Assembly: GCA_030835185.1 (NCBI GenBank)
Contig: JAUQWL010000060.1
Span: 1-23,335 of the forward strand
DNA from: Solirubrobacterales bacterium
GTDB taxonomy: Bacteria > Actinomycetota > Thermoleophilia > Solirubrobacterales > 70-9
Length of the DNA stretch: 23,335 nt
Direction of reading: 5' to 3'
Below are positions 1 to 6,704 of this stretch, piece after piece (position 1 is the first letter of the stretch; each line of letters starts with the position of its first letter). Under the pieces are notes generated by a model, which was not told the origin of the DNA, ran no database searches, and worked only from the letters and a program-made list of their open reading frames with translations. Made by a program: the position numbers and the translations under genes.

Positions 1-1
1 G

Positions 2-151
2 ATCGAGGTGCTCTCGCTGATGGCCGGCATCGGGCTGCCTCTCGAGGTCATCGGCGCCCAGCTTAGGCGGGGCATCGATCTGGTCGTGCACATATCCCGG
101 CAGCCCGACGGCAGCCGCAAAGTCACCGAAATCCGTGAGGTTGAGGGTTGA
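2..151 (+). CDS. CpaF/TadA-type secretion ATPase, C-terminal fragment (5' truncated by the window)
   Basis: Only the last 49 codons are present, running from the window edge to TGA at 149-151. The peptide has the typical end of CpaF/TadA ATPases: a short helix with MAGIGLPLEVI, then RRGIDLVVHISR and a basic-to-acidic tail (GSRKVTEIREVEG). In the family this is the motor that powers assembly of Flp/Tad pili or a related type II secretion-like system at the inner face of the membrane. The Walker motifs lie outside the window. The stop overlaps the TTG start of the next gene, a TadB homologue, which supports the family call. No catalytic residues are visible, so the assignment rests on the C-terminal match and gene order. 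Confidence 0.75.
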   Translation: MEVLSLMAGIGLPLEVIGAQLRRGIDLVVHISRQPDGSRKVTEIREVEG

Positions 152-1044
152 CCCCCTCCCCGGAGCTCGGGCCGCTGGTTGCGGCGGGTTCCGGTCTCGG
201 GCCGGTCCCACTCGTTCTCGGCGCCGCCGCCGGCGCGTTCACGGTGCTGGCGATGCGCGAGTTTCTGGGCGGGAGTACGGCTTTCGCCGGCTGGGTCCGG
301 ATCACCGTCGAACCACTGCGCCGGGCCCGGCTCGAGGGGTATCTGCCGAGCTCGAAGGAGCGGCTCAACATCGCTCTTTTCGCCGTTCTCCTTGCGATCC
401 TCGCCGGACTGGTGCTCGGCCGGCTTCTTCTTGCCGTCCTGCTCGTCTTTCTGGCTCCCGTGGTCGCCGGCGCCGTCATTCGCCGAAACCGCAACCGCTA
501 CCGGCGCGCAGTCGAGCGTGCGGTGCCGGATACGGCACGGGCGCTGGCGGATTCACTCTCGGCCGGCCACTCCCCGCGCGGAGCGCTCGCGGCCACCGCG
601 TCAGCACTCGAGGGGCCGGCAGGGGCCGAGTTCAACCGTCTGCGGCACGATCTTGAGCTCGGCTGCCCGACCGACCGGGCGGTTGCGGCACTGGCGGAGC
701 GGTTCCGGTCCGAACGGATCGATGCCTTCGCTGCCGCGCTGGTGAGTCAGCGGCTCGCCGGCGGTGACCTTGCGGCGTTGCTCCGGCGCTTTGCCGAAGG
801 GGCGGGCGAACGCGATCGCGTTGCCGAGGACGCCCGTTCGGCCACAGCGCAGGCGCGTTTCACGGGCTACCTGGTTGTCGCCATGCCGGCGGCCGCGGGG
901 CTGTTTGCGGAGTTGATCAAGCCGGGGCTGTTCGCCTCGCTGGCGGGTTCGACCCCTGCGATCCTGCTGGTTGCGGTCTCGGTGGCCATGCAGGCGGTGG
1001 CCTTCATCGCGATCTCGCGACTGTCGAGGGTCGCGGAGCGATGA
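148..1044 (+). CDS. tadB: TadB-like type II secretion system F family membrane protein
   Basis: This 298-residue protein is a platform component of a Tad/Flp-type pilus or secretion machine. It has hydrophobic segments near residues 18-36, 72-90 and 92-112, then a T2SSF cytoplasmic domain from about 118 (helices beginning AVERAVPDTARALADSL), and two C-terminal membrane segments near 240-260 and 271-292. The start is TTG at 148, overlapping the stop of the upstream ATPase (TTGA), with a GAGG Shine-Dalgarno-like run about 8 nt upstream. It ends in an ATGA overlap with tadC. TadB and TadC of the family form the membrane base that the ATPase acts on. Substrate and appendage type cannot be told because no pilin or prepilin peptidase gene is in the window. 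TadB versus TadC is assigned from gene order and relative similarity. Confidence 0.8.
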   Translation: MTPSPELGPLVAAGSGLGPVPLVLGAAAGAFTVLAMREFLGGSTAFAGWVRITVEPLRRARLEGYLPSSKERLNIALFAVLLAILAGLVLGRLLLAVLLVFLAPVVAGAVIRRNRNRYRRAVERAVPDTARALADSLSAGHSPRGALAATASALEGPAGAEFNRLRHDLELGCPTDRAVAALAERFRSERIDAFAAALVSQRLAGGDLAALLRRFAEGAGERDRVAEDARSATAQARFTGYLVVAMPAAAGLFAELIKPGLFASLAGSTPAILLVAVSVAMQAVAFIAISRLSRVAER

Positions 1045-1862
1045 TCGCCCTCGGTCTGGTTCTCATCGCCGTGGCCGTCGCACTCACGGCGGCGGCGTTC
1101 CGGGAACCGCGGTGGCCGCACGCGCCCTGCCGGTCGCCAAGAAGCCGGAGGACAGCAGTCCCTGCTGCGGCGATCAGCCTGGGGCTGCCTGAACGCATAC
1201 GCAGGGCCGGGCGCGAGGCGGATCTGAGTCCGAGATCGCTGCTCCTCGCCAAGGCGCTGACGGCGGCTACCGGGCTCTGTATCGGTTCGATCGTCGGTCC
1301 GGTGCTACCGGGGCGTCTCGGGCCGTTGCTGATGGCAGGGAGTGCCGCCTTCGGTTTTCTGCTGCCCGACCTGTTGCTCGAACGCAGCGCCCGGCGCCGA
1401 CACCGGTCGATGGTCGCAGCCTTGCCTGACGCACTCGACCTCCTGGCGGTGTCGGTTGCCACCGGGAGGCCGGTCGCGGTGGGTCTTTTCGAGCTGGGTA
1501 GCAACGCCCGCGGACCGCTGGCGAAGGAGTTCGCGATCACGGGGGAGGCCATGGCCTGGGGCAGCGGTCAGGGGGCCGCTCTCGAAATGCTGAAGACAAG
1601 GGTGAGTGGCAAGGAGATCGCTTCGTTCTGCGCCACTCTCGAGCGTTCCCGAAAGCTTGGTTCGCCGCTGGCCGAACAGCTCCGTCGCCAGGCATCGACG
1701 CTGCGCCAGGATCAGCGTCGCTCGATCGAGGAAGCGGCGGCCCGCGCCGCACCCAAGATCCAGCTTGTGATCGCCCTCGTCCTGGTTCCTTCCGTGCTCC
1801 TGCTCATGGTCGCCGCACTGGTTGCCAACAGCGATGCCCTGCTCGGGGTCGGCTACCGGTAA
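1041..1862 (+). CDS. tadC: TadC-like type II secretion system F family membrane protein
   Basis: This 273-residue protein is the second T2SSF-family platform component. An N-terminal hydrophobic segment (about residues 2-20) is followed by an unusual Arg/Pro-rich stretch (21-40), two membrane segments (about 67-88 and 93-110), a T2SSF domain (about 124-245, with ALPDALDLLAVSVATGRPV) and a last membrane segment (about 246-268). The T2SSF core pattern, two central helical repeats followed by a C-terminal anchor, is clear. The ATG overlaps the tadB stop as ATGA, indicating translational coupling. It is the last gene of the operon in this direction: the next gene is convergent. No pilin gene follows, so the prepilin genes, if present, lie elsewhere. 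Confidence 0.8.
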   Translation: MIALGLVLIAVAVALTAAAFREPRWPHAPCRSPRSRRTAVPAAAISLGLPERIRRAGREADLSPRSLLLAKALTAATGLCIGSIVGPVLPGRLGPLLMAGSAAFGFLLPDLLLERSARRRHRSMVAALPDALDLLAVSVATGRPVAVGLFELGSNARGPLAKEFAITGEAMAWGSGQGAALEMLKTRVSGKEIASFCATLERSRKLGSPLAEQLRRQASTLRQDQRRSIEEAAARAAPKIQLVIALVLVPSVLLLMVAALVANSDALLGVGYR

Positions 1863-1863
1863 G

Positions 1864-1907
1864 CCGGCCGTTCGCAGACCGTTCGTTGACGGTGATCCCG
1901 TGGCCGG
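1864..1907. terminator. Possible bidirectional terminator hairpin between convergent genes
   Basis: The 61-bp gap between the convergent tadC and the minus-strand gene contains nested inverted repeats: CCGGCC (1864-1869) with GGCCGG (1902-1907), and inside them ACCGT (1878-1882) with ACGGT (1889-1893). Position and symmetry suit a shared terminator. There is no T-tract on either strand, so the call is weak. Confidence 0.25.
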
Positions 1908-1923
1908 AGGTTGAAGCGAGGGT

Positions 1924-2754
1924 CTATTCGTTCGCTTCCTCGCGAAGCCGCCGGGCGACGGCGCAGCCGGTTTCGACCATTTCGTCGAAGCCCTTGACGC
2001 TGTCGCGGTGCTTGGGGGCGAAGGCACAGAGCTTTCCGTCGACCAGCTCGAAAGCAAACTTCTTCGGTGGGGACTCGGTCAGCCAGACGATGAACGACGG
2101 CGAAAACAGGCGCCTGACCCAGACGGAGTCGTGCTCCTTGCCGACGAAGATCTCGTACCGATCCCGCATCGCCTCGCTTTCCAGGGTGACCCGCTCATGT
2201 TTGCGCCGGAACTTGTCCTCGAGCCCTTCGAGGGCCTTGAAACCGGACTTGGTCTGGACCAGCAGTTCGGGCAGGTGGGCGACCGTCTCCGGGATGTCGA
2301 CCAGGATCAGGGTGAACGGGTAGTCGGTTTCGTCCCGGTTGCCGTCGGAGTCGGTGCTCACCTGGGTGTAGGTGTAAAGCGCCAGCGTTCCCTCCAGATC
2401 GCCGGAAAGCGGGCCGGTGAAGATCTCGTCCGCCTTGCGTTTGTCTCCCCTGCGGAGAAACGGGGTGGCCTGGCCGAGGTCGCCCGATCCCTGACGGGTG
2501 AGCCCTCTCGCCTCGGCGTAGGAGTCGTAGAAGGCGTCTTCGGCCCGGCCGTCGGCCACCGCGAAAGCAATGACCATCCCGATCGCGATGCCGAGAAAGA
2601 AACCGGCTACCGCTACCCCCGGTCCACCGATCGCAGCACCGAGTGCGGCGAGCAGGATCGATCCGACGAGCGTGAGGATCCAGGTGAGTGGCCGGCGAAT
2701 CAGTTTTCCGAACTCTGCGCCGCGAAGCTGGTTGGCGTTCTCGATCTCTGTCAT
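1924..2754 (-). CDS. Conserved two-helix membrane protein of unknown function
   Basis: I do not recognise a characterised function for this 276-residue protein. Visible parts are a polar N-terminus, two membrane segments (about residues 25-43 and 47-66, rich in Gly/Ala) and a soluble domain of about 200 residues, probably cytoplasmic. That domain begins with a basic stretch (FLRRGDKRKADEIF) followed by GDLEGTLALYTYTQ, a Tyr/Thr-rich strand segment. A pattern like this occurs, to my memory, in hypothetical proteins across Actinobacteria. The gene is transcribed away from mraZ and toward tadC. On its own strand TAGATT lies exactly 6 nt before the ATG, with no Shine-Dalgarno sequence, so the mRNA is probably leaderless. 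Codon use resembles its neighbours, with no sign of recent transfer. A weak resemblance to DUF3137-type proteins is possible but not established. Confidence 0.75.
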   Translation of the reverse strand: MTEIENANQLRGAEFGKLIRRPLTWILTLVGSILLAALGAAIGGPGVAVAGFFLGIAIGMVIAFAVADGRAEDAFYDSYAEARGLTRQGSGDLGQATPFLRRGDKRKADEIFTGPLSGDLEGTLALYTYTQVSTDSDGNRDETDYPFTLILVDIPETVAHLPELLVQTKSGFKALEGLEDKFRRKHERVTLESEAMRDRYEIFVGKEHDSVWVRRLFSPSFIVWLTESPPKKFAFELVDGKLCAFAPKHRDSVKGFDEMVETGCAVARRLREEANE

Positions 2755-2766
2755 GGCGACAATCTA
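2755..2766 (-). promoter_or_regulatory. Leaderless promoter -10 element for the minus-strand membrane protein gene
   Basis: Read on the minus strand, TAGATT (plus-strand positions 2761-2766) is followed by 6 nt and then the ATG at 2754. Transcription would begin at about the A of the start codon. No purine-rich ribosome binding site precedes the ATG. No good -35 hexamer is visible, as is common for actinobacterial promoters driven mainly by the -10 element. Confidence 0.5.
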
Positions 2767-2917
2767 CCTGCGCAAACTGCAACGCGGATTGCACAAGCGG
2801 TTTTCGGAGGGCGATCATGTGTTCGTATTGATCGGGGGAAGTCGGCTTTTCAAGCCAAGAAAGTGCACACCTGCCTGGGCTTATCAGGTGCGGCAGTCGA
2901 ATCCTTTCTGTGTCTAT

Positions 2918-2953
2918 GTGGGAGAAAGTGGTGCAGAGTGGGGCAAAGTGGGG
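2918..2953 (+). promoter_or_regulatory. MraZ operator: four GTGG repeats at exact 10-bp spacing
   Basis: GTGGGA (2918), GTGGTG (2928), GTGGGG (2938) and GTGGGG (2948) start exactly 10 bp apart; three are preceded by AA or AG (AAAGTGG, AGAGTGG, AAAGTGG). MraZ proteins of several phyla bind direct repeats of this kind (GTGG-type boxes, one helical turn apart) in front of their own operon. The array lies next to, and probably overlaps, the -35 region of the mraZ promoter, so a bound MraZ ring would sit on one face of the DNA and compete with RNA polymerase. Binding was not tested here. Confidence 0.85.
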
Positions 2954-2959
2954 TACATT
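2954..2959 (+). promoter_or_regulatory. Putative -10 element of the mraZ/dcw promoter
   Basis: TACATT directly follows the last GTGG repeat. A start site would fall near 2966, giving a leader of about 100 nt before the GTG of mraZ. No recognisable -35 hexamer lies 17 bp upstream, where the operator repeats occupy the position. Confidence 0.45.
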
Positions 2960-2979
2960 GCCAATCGAGTTGAAGCCAC

Positions 2980-3022
2980 GGACCGGGGTGGTGAGGTTCC
3001 TCCCACTTCACCACCTCGGTCC
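2980..3022 (+). promoter_or_regulatory. Long stem-loop in the mraZ 5' leader
   Basis: GGACCGGGGTGGTGA (2980-2994) pairs with TCACCACCTCGGTCC (3008-3022) over 15 positions with a single G-U wobble, leaving a 13-nt loop. It lies wholly inside the predicted mraZ leader and ends about 30 nt before the ribosome binding site. A pyrimidine-rich run (AACTCTTTCTCTTC) follows, not a clean T-tract, so it could be an attenuator, an mRNA stabiliser or a protein site. The 5' arm also contains GTGG, reminiscent of the MraZ boxes. Confidence 0.55.
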
Positions 3023-3069
3023 AACTCTTTCTCTTCATCGAACGGGACAGTCGGAAAGGAACGGAAACG

Positions 3070-3507
3070 GTGGCGTTCAGAGGCCAGTACGAACACAGCC
3101 TCGATTCGAAGGACCGACTCACCGTGCCGGCCAGGTTCCGCAAGGAGCTCTCCGACCGCGCGGTCGTGGTCAAGGGTCCCGATACCTGTCTCTGGCTGAT
3201 GACCGAAAAGGCTTTCAACGCTCTGTCGGACCAGTACATCGCCCCGCACAGCCCGTTCGGCAACAACGCCCGCAAGATGCGTCGGCTGTTCAACTCCGGA
3301 GCCGCTGACGGCGAACTGGACTCGGCCGGCCGGATCAGCCTTCCGAAGAACCTGGTCGAAGCCGCGAAGCTCGAAGGGTCCTGCACCGTGATAGGCGCCG
3401 GTGAGTATCTCGAAATCTGGAACACGGACGAATGGGATCGCGAGGAGCAGAAGCTCTTGGCCGAGTTCTCGGACATCGCCGAAGGAATGTCGGGGGCGAC
3501 CGAGTGA
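3070..3507 (+). CDS. mraZ: Transcriptional regulator MraZ
   Basis: MraZ (145 residues, the usual family length) is a DNA-binding protein with two SpoVT-AbrB-type beta-hairpin domains that assembles into a ring and regulates the dcw operon, as known for the family. Both signature loops are visible: DSKDRLTVPARFR (residues 12-24) and DSAGRISLPKNL (84-95). The start is GTG at 3070, preceded by GGAAAGGA with 9-nt spacing, and gives the typical N-terminus MAFRGQYEHSLD. The stop overlaps an alternative GTG start of rsmH. The phased GTGG operator immediately upstream points to autoregulation of the whole cluster. Confidence 0.97.
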   Translation: MAFRGQYEHSLDSKDRLTVPARFRKELSDRAVVVKGPDTCLWLMTEKAFNALSDQYIAPHSPFGNNARKMRRLFNSGAADGELDSAGRISLPKNLVEAAKLEGSCTVIGAGEYLEIWNTDEWDREEQKLLAEFSDIAEGMSGATE

Positions 3508-3545
3508 GCGCCGCGGCGCGCGCCCGGAAGGCCTGGGAGCAGACC

Positions 3546-4496
3546 ATGAGTCCTTCATCCCGCATCCACGTTCCGGTGCTGGCCGGGGAGCTGGTCGAGC
3601 TGGTCGCTCCGCAGGCGGGGGAGACCGTCATCGACTGCACCTTCGGTGGTGGCGGTCACGCCCGGCTTGTCGCTGACCGGATCGGTCCCCGGGGGACATT
3701 GATCGCCATCGACCGCGACCCGGTCGCCGGCCGGCGGTTCGAGCAGTTTGCCGACGAGGTCTCCTGTCGGACCAGGTTCATACCGATGGAGTTCAGTACC
3801 GCGCTCAAGACCCTGCAGGACGAGGGGGTCCGGGCTGACGGGCTTTACATGGACCTGGGTATGTCTTCGCTCCAGGTCGACGCCCCCGAGAGAGGGTTCT
3901 CCTACTCACATGACGCGCCACTGGACATGAGGATGGATCCGCGTCAGGAGTTGACTGCGGCCGAGATCCTCAACGAGTGGCCGGAATCCCGGATCGTCCA
4001 GATTCTGCGGGGTCTCGGCGAGGAGCGCTTCGCCGGAGGCATCGCCCGTGAAGTCGTGCGACGCAGGCCGTTGGAGACGACTTCCGATTTCGTGGATGCG
4101 ATAAAGGCCGGGATGCCGACGGCGGCCCGCTTCGGCAGCGGGCATCCGGCCCGCAGGAGCTTCCAGGCGCTCCGTATCGCCGTAAACGGGGAGCTCGATT
4201 CGATCGATGCCGCTCTGCCACTCGCCTGGGACACCCTGGAGATCCATGGCCGCATGGCGGTGATTTCCTTCCATTCGCTGGAAGACCGCAGGGTCAAGCG
4301 CTTCTTTGCCAGTCTGGCGGTCGGCTGTACCTGCCCGCCGGACCTGCCCGTCTGCGTATGTGGTCACGAGCCCGAGGCAGAGCTTCTCACCAGACGTTCG
4401 ATTGTCGCCGACGAGCGGGAGCTCGAGGCCAATCCGAGGTCCCGGTCGGCCCGACTGCGGGGGGCTCTCAAGCTAGCCGAACGGACTGCTTCCTGA
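3546..4496 (+). CDS. rsmH: 16S rRNA (cytosine(1402)-N(4))-methyltransferase RsmH
   Basis: RsmH (formerly MraW) methylates N4 of C1402 in the ribosomal P site using S-adenosylmethionine. Motifs seen are HVPVLAGELVELV at the start, the SAM-binding TFGGGGHARL, MDLGMSSLQVDAPERGFSY, FHSLEDRRVKRFF near the C-terminus and the Cys-rich CTCPPDLPVCVCG. From ATG 3546 the protein is 316 residues, close to the usual ~310, and a GGGAG Shine-Dalgarno run sits about 6 nt upstream. An in-frame GTG at 3504 overlaps the mraZ stop (GTGA) and would add 14 residues; I prefer the ATG because of its ribosome binding site and because the family sequence begins at HVPVL. The stop overlaps the next start (TGATG). Confidence 0.96.
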   Translation: MSPSSRIHVPVLAGELVELVAPQAGETVIDCTFGGGGHARLVADRIGPRGTLIAIDRDPVAGRRFEQFADEVSCRTRFIPMEFSTALKTLQDEGVRADGLYMDLGMSSLQVDAPERGFSYSHDAPLDMRMDPRQELTAAEILNEWPESRIVQILRGLGEERFAGGIAREVVRRRPLETTSDFVDAIKAGMPTAARFGSGHPARRSFQALRIAVNGELDSIDAALPLAWDTLEIHGRMAVISFHSLEDRRVKRFFASLAVGCTCPPDLPVCVCGHEPEAELLTRRSIVADERELEANPRSRSARLRGALKLAERTAS

Positions 4497-5026
4497 TGGG
4501 GGTGGCCGTCCGCAAGCTCGACGCGATGCCGTATCCGGCCCCGGCGACGCTGCCGCCCCGAAGGCGAAAGCCCACCCGGCGTGGACCTCCGGTCCGCCGC
4601 CGGATCGCCGCACCGGCCCGGCCCGCGCAGCGACGCCACCTGGTCGGGCGGAGCGCCCTCGCGGTCGGCCGTGGCGCCCACGCTGTCGGCAGGCTCCCCG
4701 ACATTGCGCCGGTTCGGCGGATATCCGGATCGCGGATGTGGATCGCCCTGATCGGCATCCTTCTGGCCGGCATCGTCGCCGTCAACGTGCTTACCGTCAG
4801 CTACGGGGCGATGGCGAGCCGGGTGGAGACGAAGATCGAGACGCTGGAACGCCAGAATACGATCCTCGGCAGCTCGACCACAAAGGCGCTTTCCATGCCG
4901 CGCGTGCGCGCCGCCGCCGCTGCCGCCGGAATGGTCACCCCGGCCACGGACGAGATCCGCTACCGCGAGTTCGGTCCGGAAGTCTTCGCTGCCGCCGCAG
5001 CACGTCTGGCAGCCGAAGGGGGCTGA
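4496..5026 (+). CDS. ftsL: FtsL-like single-pass division protein with a basic Pro-rich N-terminus
   Basis: FtsL proteins are small bitopic proteins that, with FtsB/DivIC and FtsQ, activate FtsW-FtsI at the septum. This 176-residue protein has a long cytoplasmic N-terminus (residues 1-80, strongly Arg/Pro/Ala-rich), one membrane segment (82-103, WIALIGILLAGIVAVNVLTV) and a short coiled-coil (about 107-128) followed by an Ala-rich helix. Sequence identity within the family is low, so the call depends on topology and on the invariant position between rsmH and ftsI. The ATG at 4496 overlaps the rsmH stop (TGATG). The N-terminus is much longer than that of E. coli FtsL, which resembles other high-GC actinobacterial versions. 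Confidence 0.82.
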   Translation: MGVAVRKLDAMPYPAPATLPPRRRKPTRRGPPVRRRIAAPARPAQRRHLVGRSALAVGRGAHAVGRLPDIAPVRRISGSRMWIALIGILLAGIVAVNVLTVSYGAMASRVETKIETLERQNTILGSSTTKALSMPRVRAAAAAAGMVTPATDEIRYREFGPEVFAAAAARLAAEGG

Positions 5027-5033
5027 TCTGCCG

Positions 5034-6686
5034 GTGGTCCGCCCTCAGCGCCGAGCCGGAATCCTCTTTCTCCTCACCTTGGCGGTTCTGTCCGTAATCC
5101 TGCTGAGGGCGGCCTGGCTCCAGGGAGTCGAAGGTGCGTCGTTCGCCTCCCAGGCGGTCAGTCAGCAGGAGGATACGATCACCATTCCGGGCCTGCGCGG
5201 CTCGATTCTCGATCGCAACGGCCGCGAGCTGGTCGGCTCCGAGGTCGGTGCCAGCATTTACGCCACGCCGTACCAGATCAAGGATGCGCCGACCGAGGCG
5301 TCCCGGGTCGCCGAGGCACTCGGGGCCGATCAGGCTGACGTACTCGAGGCCATTACCCGGCCGGGCGGGTTCTCCTACGTTCAGCGCAAGGTCGACCTGG
5401 TCAAGGCACGTCGCGTCGAAGAACTCGGACTCGAAGGCATCGGACAGCACCCGGATACGCTGCGTACGCGCCCCCAGGGAGACCTCGCCGCCCAGGTGAT
5501 CGGGGCGGTCAGCGCGGAGGGCAAGGGCCTGACCGGAATCGAGGCATCCGAGGACAGGGTCCTCCGGGGGATCGACGGCGAGCAACACCTGGTCAAGGAC
5601 GCGCTCGGTGATCCGATCGAGATGGAGACGATCCGCGATCCGAGCGACGGTGAGCCGATCCAGCTGACGATCGACGCGGCCATTCAGGACAGGGCCGAAC
5701 GGGCGCTGGAGAAGGTGGCCGAGGCCCACGACCCGGTCAACGCTTCCGCGATCGTGATGGATGCCCGGAGTTCCGAGATCCTGGCGATGGCGAACTGGCC
5801 GCCGGTCGACCTCGACAGCCTCGAGACCACCGCACCGGAGGATCTTTTGAACGTCGGCACCTCGTACAACTTCGAGCCGGGCTCGACCTTCAAGGCCTTC
5901 ACCGTCGCCGCCGCGCTCCAGACCGGCACGGTGACACCATCGAGCACGTTCACGCTGCCCCCGTCGATCCAGGTATACGACCGGGTGATCGAGGAGTCGC
6001 ACCCCCGGGGGACGGTCAACCTCAGCGTCGGGGAGATCCTCGCGCAGTCCTCGAACGTGGGTTCAGTGACGATCGGTCTGGGGATGGGCGGCGAGAAGTT
6101 CAGCAAGTGGATCGACCGATTCGGTTTCGGCCGGCCGACCGGGATTGAGTATCCAGGCGAAGAAAGCGGCATCGTGCTGCCCTACGAGGATTATTCCGGC
6201 TCGACCATGGGCAATCTCCCGATCGGTCAGGGAATCGCCGTGACCCCTGTCCAGATGGTCGCCGGATACGGCGCGCTGGCGAACGACGGGATCCTCAGGC
6301 CGCCCAGCCTGATCAAGGCGGTCGGCAGTCGCGAACTCCCGCGGAAGCAGGGTCGCCAGGTGGTCTCGCCGGAGGTCGCGGCCGAGGTACGCGACATGCT
6401 GAAAGGCGTCCTGGCCCCGGGCGGGACCGCTCCGGAGGTGGAGATCCCCGGCTATACGCTCGCCGGCAAGACCGGCACCGCCGAGATCGCTGCCGACGGC
6501 GGATACTCGGAGAGCCGGTTCGTCGCCTCCTTCGTCGGCATGGCACCGGCTGACGATCCCCGGATCGTCGTCTCGATAATGGTGAACGAGCCGCAGAACG
6601 GCTACTACGGCGGCGAGGTCGCGGCTCCGGCATTCGGCGACATCGCATCGTTCACACTGCCTTATCTCGGCGTGCCCACCGAGTAG
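5034..6686 (+). CDS. ftsI: Septal class B penicillin-binding protein (peptidoglycan transpeptidase FtsI/PBP3)
   Basis: This enzyme cross-links septal peptidoglycan as the partner of FtsW. The 550-residue protein has an N-terminal signal anchor (about residues 9-27), a PBP dimerisation domain (IPGLRGSILDRNGRELV at its start) and a transpeptidase domain. All three catalytic motifs are present: S284-T-F-K287 (nucleophile serine), S339-S-N341 and K479-T-G481. No PASTA domain follows, so it is of the FtsI rather than the Spo/PonA type. The start is GTG at 5034, 7 nt after the ftsL stop, with a GAAGGGGG run about 12 nt upstream. Gene position between ftsL and murE supports the septal assignment. 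Confidence 0.95.
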   Translation: MVRPQRRAGILFLLTLAVLSVILLRAAWLQGVEGASFASQAVSQQEDTITIPGLRGSILDRNGRELVGSEVGASIYATPYQIKDAPTEASRVAEALGADQADVLEAITRPGGFSYVQRKVDLVKARRVEELGLEGIGQHPDTLRTRPQGDLAAQVIGAVSAEGKGLTGIEASEDRVLRGIDGEQHLVKDALGDPIEMETIRDPSDGEPIQLTIDAAIQDRAERALEKVAEAHDPVNASAIVMDARSSEILAMANWPPVDLDSLETTAPEDLLNVGTSYNFEPGSTFKAFTVAAALQTGTVTPSSTFTLPPSIQVYDRVIEESHPRGTVNLSVGEILAQSSNVGSVTIGLGMGGEKFSKWIDRFGFGRPTGIEYPGEESGIVLPYEDYSGSTMGNLPIGQGIAVTPVQMVAGYGALANDGILRPPSLIKAVGSRELPRKQGRQVVSPEVAAEVRDMLKGVLAPGGTAPEVEIPGYTLAGKTGTAEIAADGGYSESRFVASFVGMAPADDPRIVVSIMVNEPQNGYYGGEVAAPAFGDIASFTLPYLGVPTE

Positions 6687-6691
6687 GCACC

Positions 6692-6704
6692 TAGAATCAT
6701 GCCC
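6692..6704 (+). promoter_or_regulatory. Internal leaderless promoter -10 element in front of murE
   Basis: TAGAAT at 6692-6697 is followed by 7 nt and then ATG at 6705. It lies in the 12-18 nt between the ftsI stop and the murE start, where no Shine-Dalgarno sequence is present. Transcription beginning at 6704-6705 would give a leaderless murE mRNA. No -35 hexamer is evident. Confidence 0.5.

Larger units (their letters stand above)
2755..3069. other. Divergent intergenic control region upstream of mraZ (315 bp)
   Basis: This gene-free stretch separates the minus-strand membrane protein gene from mraZ. It holds, in order, the minus-strand -10 element (2761-2766), two small hairpins of unknown meaning (GGCTT/AAGCC at 2844-2856; CACCTG/CAGGTG at 2868-2890), the phased GTGG repeats (2918-2953), a putative -10 (2954-2959), a long leader hairpin (2980-3022) and the mraZ ribosome binding site GGAAAGGA (3053-3060). 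I see no short coding ORF with a convincing start. Confidence 0.7.

Noticed and set aside
2844..2890. Two small hairpins as a possible small RNA
   Set aside because: Stems of 5-6 bp with no promoter or terminator attached; not enough to call an RNA gene.
2888..2910. tRNA-like T-loop string (AGTCGAATCC) upstream of mraZ
   Set aside because: Flanking bases give no acceptor, D or anticodon stems that pair; no cloverleaf can be drawn over the preceding 70 nt.
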